IMG/VR virus record: IMGVR_UViG_3300044986_000929
Location: 1-23,486 of that record
Source: a virus
Direction: 5' to 3' (one strand)
DNA: 23,486 nt
Each line of letters opens with the position of its first letter. Positions within the stretch are counted from its first letter, which is position 1. Below the pieces are notes generated by a model. It searched no databases. It saw nothing but the letters and a program-made list of their open reading frames with translations, and had not been told where the DNA came from. The translations under genes and the position numbers were made by a program. Positions 21,079-23,486 of this stretch are shown in pieces.

Positions 21079-21630
21079 CTATTCCTCCCAGCCCCCCATC
21101 TCCTGCTTCGGACAAACCGGCGCCGCCACCGGCTCTTCCAACACATGCGCCGGCACATTCACCACATATCCCCCGGCCCAATGCTGGCGGTGATGACACA
21201 GTCGATCCGTCACACTCGGCTCGCCATAATCCACCCGCACCCCATCCAAGAACGTCGCCAGCGCAAACCCTGCCGTCACCTTCCCAAAATAATCCACCAT
21301 CTCCACCAGCGCCACCGGCCGCATCGCATCCACAATATCCCCCGGCTCATCAAGCGTATAGATCGTCTCAATCGGCCATTCCTGCTCCGCTGCCGCCGCC
21401 GCAAAGAACGCATCATAGGCCACATACCGAATCTTCCACACATGCCACGGCGCCCACAACTTCGCCGTCCACTCCTCCGCCCACACCCGGCACTCCTCCC
21501 GCCAGGCATCCAACCGCACCTCATATTCCTTCTCTGCCCCCGCCGCCAAAAAACGCCCTCGCTCTGCTACCCCCTTCTCCGCCTCAATCAACTCCGCTGC
21601 TTCCCGAATTCGCTGTTGCACCTTACTCAT
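21079..21630 (-). CDS. Hypothetical early protein
   Basis: A 183-residue protein starting MSKVQQRIREAAELIEAEKG. The ATG at 21630 overlaps the upstream stop (ATGAGTAA) and has GAGAGG 9 nt before it; a much longer in-frame version from 21819 has no such support. Residues 1-50 are a charged helix or coiled coil; the middle is rich in Trp and Ala ('WAEEWTAKLWAPWHVWKIRYVAYDAFFAAAA'), and 'CHHRQHWAGGYVVNVP' near the end may bind metal. No family recognised. It is the last small gene before the primase-helicase, so a role in replication or host takeover is possible. Confidence 0.6.
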   Translation of the reverse strand: MSKVQQRIREAAELIEAEKGVAERGRFLAAGAEKEYEVRLDAWREECRVWAEEWTAKLWAPWHVWKIRYVAYDAFFAAAAAEQEWPIETIYTLDEPGDIVDAMRPVALVEMVDYFGKVTAGFALATFLDGVRVDYGEPSVTDRLCHHRQHWAGGYVVNVPAHVLEEPVAAPVCPKQEMGGWEE

Positions 21631-21835
21631 CTTGTCCATCCTCTCGCTTATCCTGAAAATAATAATATTCCTCAACACACTCATTACACTTAAACCACGG
21701 CGCCCGTCGCCGGGAAAAAGGCTGTTGCCCCACCATCCGATAAGGCCCCGTCGTCGCAATATGCCGTGCGCACCGCGTTCGCACCGTCCGATCCGCACAA
21801 TCATAGGTAAACAGATCAATCAAGCGCTCGTCCAT
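21623..21835 (-). CDS. Small Cys-rich protein
   Basis: A 70-residue protein starting MDERLIDLFTYDCADRTV. It has Cys13, 'RTRCARH' with Cys22 and His25, and a downstream CNEC, which could form one zinc site of the ribbon type. The rest is basic ('SRRRAPWFKC') with an acidic tail. It overlaps both neighbours (upstream stop at 21816, downstream start at 21630). Unrecognised; small zinc proteins are common among phage early genes. Confidence 0.6.
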   Translation of the reverse strand: MDERLIDLFTYDCADRTVRTRCARHIATTGPYRMVGQQPFSRRRAPWFKCNECVEEYYYFQDKREDGQDE

Positions 21836-22058
21836 GCCACTTCACCAAAAATGTCAACCCCTCGTCCATGCTGGCAAACGGCCCACTATGAAACATCCCA
21901 TCGCCATTCACCCAATACAGTCGCTGCTCAAACAGCCACTTTCCCGCCGGCTGCTCACCCACCACCGGCACCCGTCGCCACCGCCCAAAGGCCATCATCG
22001 TCAGCCCCAGCTCCACCACCAACGCCACCCGCCCATCCACCATCTCCTGCTCAATCAT
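21816..22058 (-). CDS. Small hypothetical early protein
   Basis: An 80-residue protein starting MIEQEMVDGRVALVVELGL; the ATG at 22058 is preceded by AGGGGGG about 5 nt upstream, and a GTG just before it is less likely. It looks like a beta-rich single domain ('ALVVELGLTMMAFGRWRRVPVV', 'KWLFEQRLYWVNGDGMFHSGPF'). Overlaps the next gene by 20 nt. Unrecognised. Confidence 0.58.
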   Translation of the reverse strand: MIEQEMVDGRVALVVELGLTMMAFGRWRRVPVVGEQPAGKWLFEQRLYWVNGDGMFHSGPFASMDEGLTFLVKWHGRALD

Positions 22059-22069
22059 CACGCCCCCCT

Positions 22070-22276
22070 TTAACCATCTATCGTCGCCAACTCTGCCAAA
22101 TCCAACAGGTTCGCCTGGGCTGCAATGATCATCCGAAGAATCGCGTTACGCACCTCCGTCGTCGGCGCCGTCGTCAACAGCCGCTCCAAATCCACAATCA
22201 TCTCCCGATTGCGTTGCTGCTGCTCCGCCACCAAGCGCCGCCAGCGCGTCTTCCCTACCCTTGGTTGGTAAGCCAT
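22070..22276 (-). CDS. Small helical hypothetical protein
   Basis: A 68-residue protein starting MAYQPRVGKTRWRRLVAEQQ. It is basic at the N-terminus and otherwise all helical ('REMIVDLERLLTTAPTTEVRNAILRMIIAAQANLLDL'), which fits a dimerising small regulator. The ribosome site is weak. It is the first gene after the integrase terminator, 20 nt downstream of the T-run. Unrecognised. Confidence 0.55.
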   Translation of the reverse strand: MAYQPRVGKTRWRRLVAEQQQRNREMIVDLERLLTTAPTTEVRNAILRMIIAAQANLLDLAELATIDG

Positions 22277-22295
22277 CTCGTATGTCCTATGTAAG

Positions 22296-22328
22296 AAAAA
22301 AGCATGGCGAAACTACACCAAATGCTTT
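22296..22328 (-). terminator. Intrinsic terminator after the integrase gene
   Basis: On the minus strand AAAGCAT (22322-22328) pairs with ATGCTTT (22299-22305) and GGTG (22316-22319) with CGCC (22306-22309), with a 2-nt bulge; a run of six T follows (22296-22301). It ends the integrase transcript and sits 20 nt before the next start codon at 22276. Confidence 0.72.
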
Positions 22329-22401
22329 ACACCAGTAGAAAATTGCGGTATCATGAGGTCGGCGATAGGACGCAGCCGGCCCGCCCGCAACGTGCCATCT
22401 G

Positions 22402-23445
22402 CTAAAACTCAAACCGCAAATTCTGAAACAACGACTCCGAATAATCGTCCACCGGATCGTCCAGAACTTCCCGAGCATAAATCCCTGTCGTCGCCAAACT
22501 CTCGTGATGGAGGCGCTCCCGCAGCGCCTCCAAATCCCCATTCCCCTGGCGATACCGGTGCGCAAAGGTGTGGCGCAGATCATGCAACCGCACCCCCTCC
22601 GGGTCACTCACCCCCGCCTTCGCCAGCGCCGTCCGCAAAATCCGCACCGCACTCTTCTCACTCAAATGCCCGCTCACCTCCTTCACATTCCGCAGATTCG
22701 TCACATTGTGTGTCACCAACGGCACAAAGATATACTCCTCCGCCCCCATCTCTGCCGGGAACCGCCCACTCACCTTCAAATAATGCACAATCGCATGATA
22801 AACCCGTGGCGGCAACGGATCATTCTGGCTCTTCCCCCCCTTCCCCTGCCACTCAAAAACAAAAGCCCCTGGCTGCTTCCGGTTGGGCCGAATCGCCCCC
22901 CACTTCATACTCACCCCCTCATGATTCCGGTAGCCCGTCATCAAATAAGTGATAATCAGCGCATAATTGCGCGCCCCCGTCAGCGTCCCCTTATGCTGGT
23001 CCAGATAAGTGATCAACCGGTTCGTCTCCGCGTGCGTCAGCACCCGCGCATGGCCATACTGCTTCGTCCGCACCCGCTGCACATTCCCACCCGAAAACGG
23101 ATTCTCGCGCGTCTTCCCCGTCCGATCCATAAAGGCCGAAATCTCCACCCCATCCACCAACCCCTTCTCCCGAATCACAAAGGAGTAGTAACTGGAGCAA
23201 GCCGCCAACCGCTGATTCACCGAACTGCCCGACAACCCCCGCTCCTCCAACAACACATACTGCCACTCCCGTACATGATCCGCCGTCGCCTCCCACGCCT
23301 TCACCGTCCGCCCGTCCCCATGTCGCAGGGTAGCCAGAAAATCAAGCCATTCCGCCGTCGCAAACTCATAACTCCGCCGGGTGTGCGCACTGCCGCTCTT
23401 CGCTTCCTTCGTCTTCAACCACGCATCGCGCAGCCGATCCCACAC
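22402..23445 (-). CDS. int: Tyrosine recombinase / phage integrase
   Basis: A 347-residue protein. The N-terminal half (about 1-110) is a SAM-like DNA-binding core ('TRRSYEFATAEWLDFL', 'SVNQRLAACSSYYSFV'). The catalytic domain has the expected set: Arg173 in 'TGYRNHEG', a Lys in 'GKGGK' (about 211-214), 'LHDLRHTFA' (His288, Arg291), 'LHHES' (His314) and Tyr323 in 'TGIYARE'. It would catalyse site-specific integration and excision of the phage. The start is uncertain because only 41 nt remain upstream; an earlier start beyond the window edge is possible. It is transcribed the same way as the rest but ends at its own terminator. No attachment site can be identified without the flanks. Confidence 0.93.
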   Translation of the reverse strand: MWDRLRDAWLKTKEAKSGSAHTRRSYEFATAEWLDFLATLRHGDGRTVKAWEATADHVREWQYVLLEERGLSGSSVNQRLAACSSYYSFVIREKGLVDGVEISAFMDRTGKTRENPFSGGNVQRVRTKQYGHARVLTHAETNRLITYLDQHKGTLTGARNYALIITYLMTGYRNHEGVSMKWGAIRPNRKQPGAFVFEWQGKGGKSQNDPLPPRVYHAIVHYLKVSGRFPAEMGAEEYIFVPLVTHNVTNLRNVKEVSGHLSEKSAVRILRTALAKAGVSDPEGVRLHDLRHTFAHRYRQGNGDLEALRERLHHESLATTGIYAREVLDDPVDDYSESLFQNLRFEF

Positions 23446-23486
23446 CCGGCGCAGCCCCTCCTCTGCCCCCTCATAAGCCCCGCCCC

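Noticed and set aside
21631-21819. N-terminal extension of the early gene ending at 21079
   Set aside because: It overlaps the Cys-rich gene in full, lacks a ribosome site, and the internal ATG at 21630 has one plus a stop-start overlap.
22277-22401. attP core near the integrase
   Set aside because: Nothing distinguishes a core sequence without the host junctions; only a terminator can be supported here.
190-22952. Many long open frames on the + strand (for example 1652-2734, 9761-11056, 18502-19842)
   Set aside because: They mirror well-supported minus-strand genes, are built of Pro/Arg/His/Gln-rich low-complexity protein and lack ribosome sites; they are by-products of biased codon use.

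Overview
The window looks like most of a tailed-phage genome (Caudoviricetes, siphovirus-like head module), probably an integrated prophage or a metagenomic temperate phage. All 39 protein genes I accept lie on the minus strand, so the biological reading direction is from right (23486) to left (1). The + strand is strongly C-rich over G, matching this one-way coding. GC content is high. The purine-rich leaders with heptad-like repeats and the strong extended -10 promoters remind me of Chloroflexota (Anaerolineae-type) genomes, but that host guess is recollection, not proof. I see no tRNA, rRNA, CRISPR array or insertion sequence.

Layout from right to left. (1) 22402-23445: tyrosine integrase with its own intrinsic terminator. 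(2) 21079-22276: four small early genes of unknown role. (3) 18412-20994: an 860-residue primase-helicase, followed by an AT-rich segment (18145-18411) full of iterons and a large inverted repeat, a good origin candidate. (4) 17208-18099: three small genes. (5) 14127-16979: ten tightly overlapped genes, eight or nine of them tiny membrane proteins starting with a DUF3307-like protein; base composition differs from the flanks. (6) 13039-13935: a Toprim protein resembling Spo11/topoisomerase VI-A. (7) 11910-12641: a CHAT (caspase-like) protease with a C-terminal membrane anchor, preceded by a promoter-terminator leader and a 46-codon membrane ORF. (8) 9755-11873: terminase small and large subunits. 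(9) 8013-9745: a small gene, a promoter plus terminator unit that could make a ~118-nt RNA, a protein of unknown role, a SleB-type cell-wall hydrolase and a holin-like peptide. (10) 1-8020: portal, two large beta-rich virion proteins, MuF-type head protein, a tiny membrane/zinc protein, protease-scaffold, decoration protein and the beginning of the major capsid protein, which runs off the left edge.

The strongest unexplained signal is a palindrome GATAA-N7-TTATC with conserved flanks, found nine times with exactly the same spacer length, almost always just upstream of a gene start. It looks like a phage-wide regulatory site (operator or stoperator) or a conserved RNA hairpin. The second theme is that three intrinsic terminators sit 11-25 nt upstream of start codons, two of them fed by near-consensus promoters, which suggests attenuation or antitermination control. 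The CHAT protease and the membrane-protein cassette are the most likely places for an undescribed phage-host conflict function.
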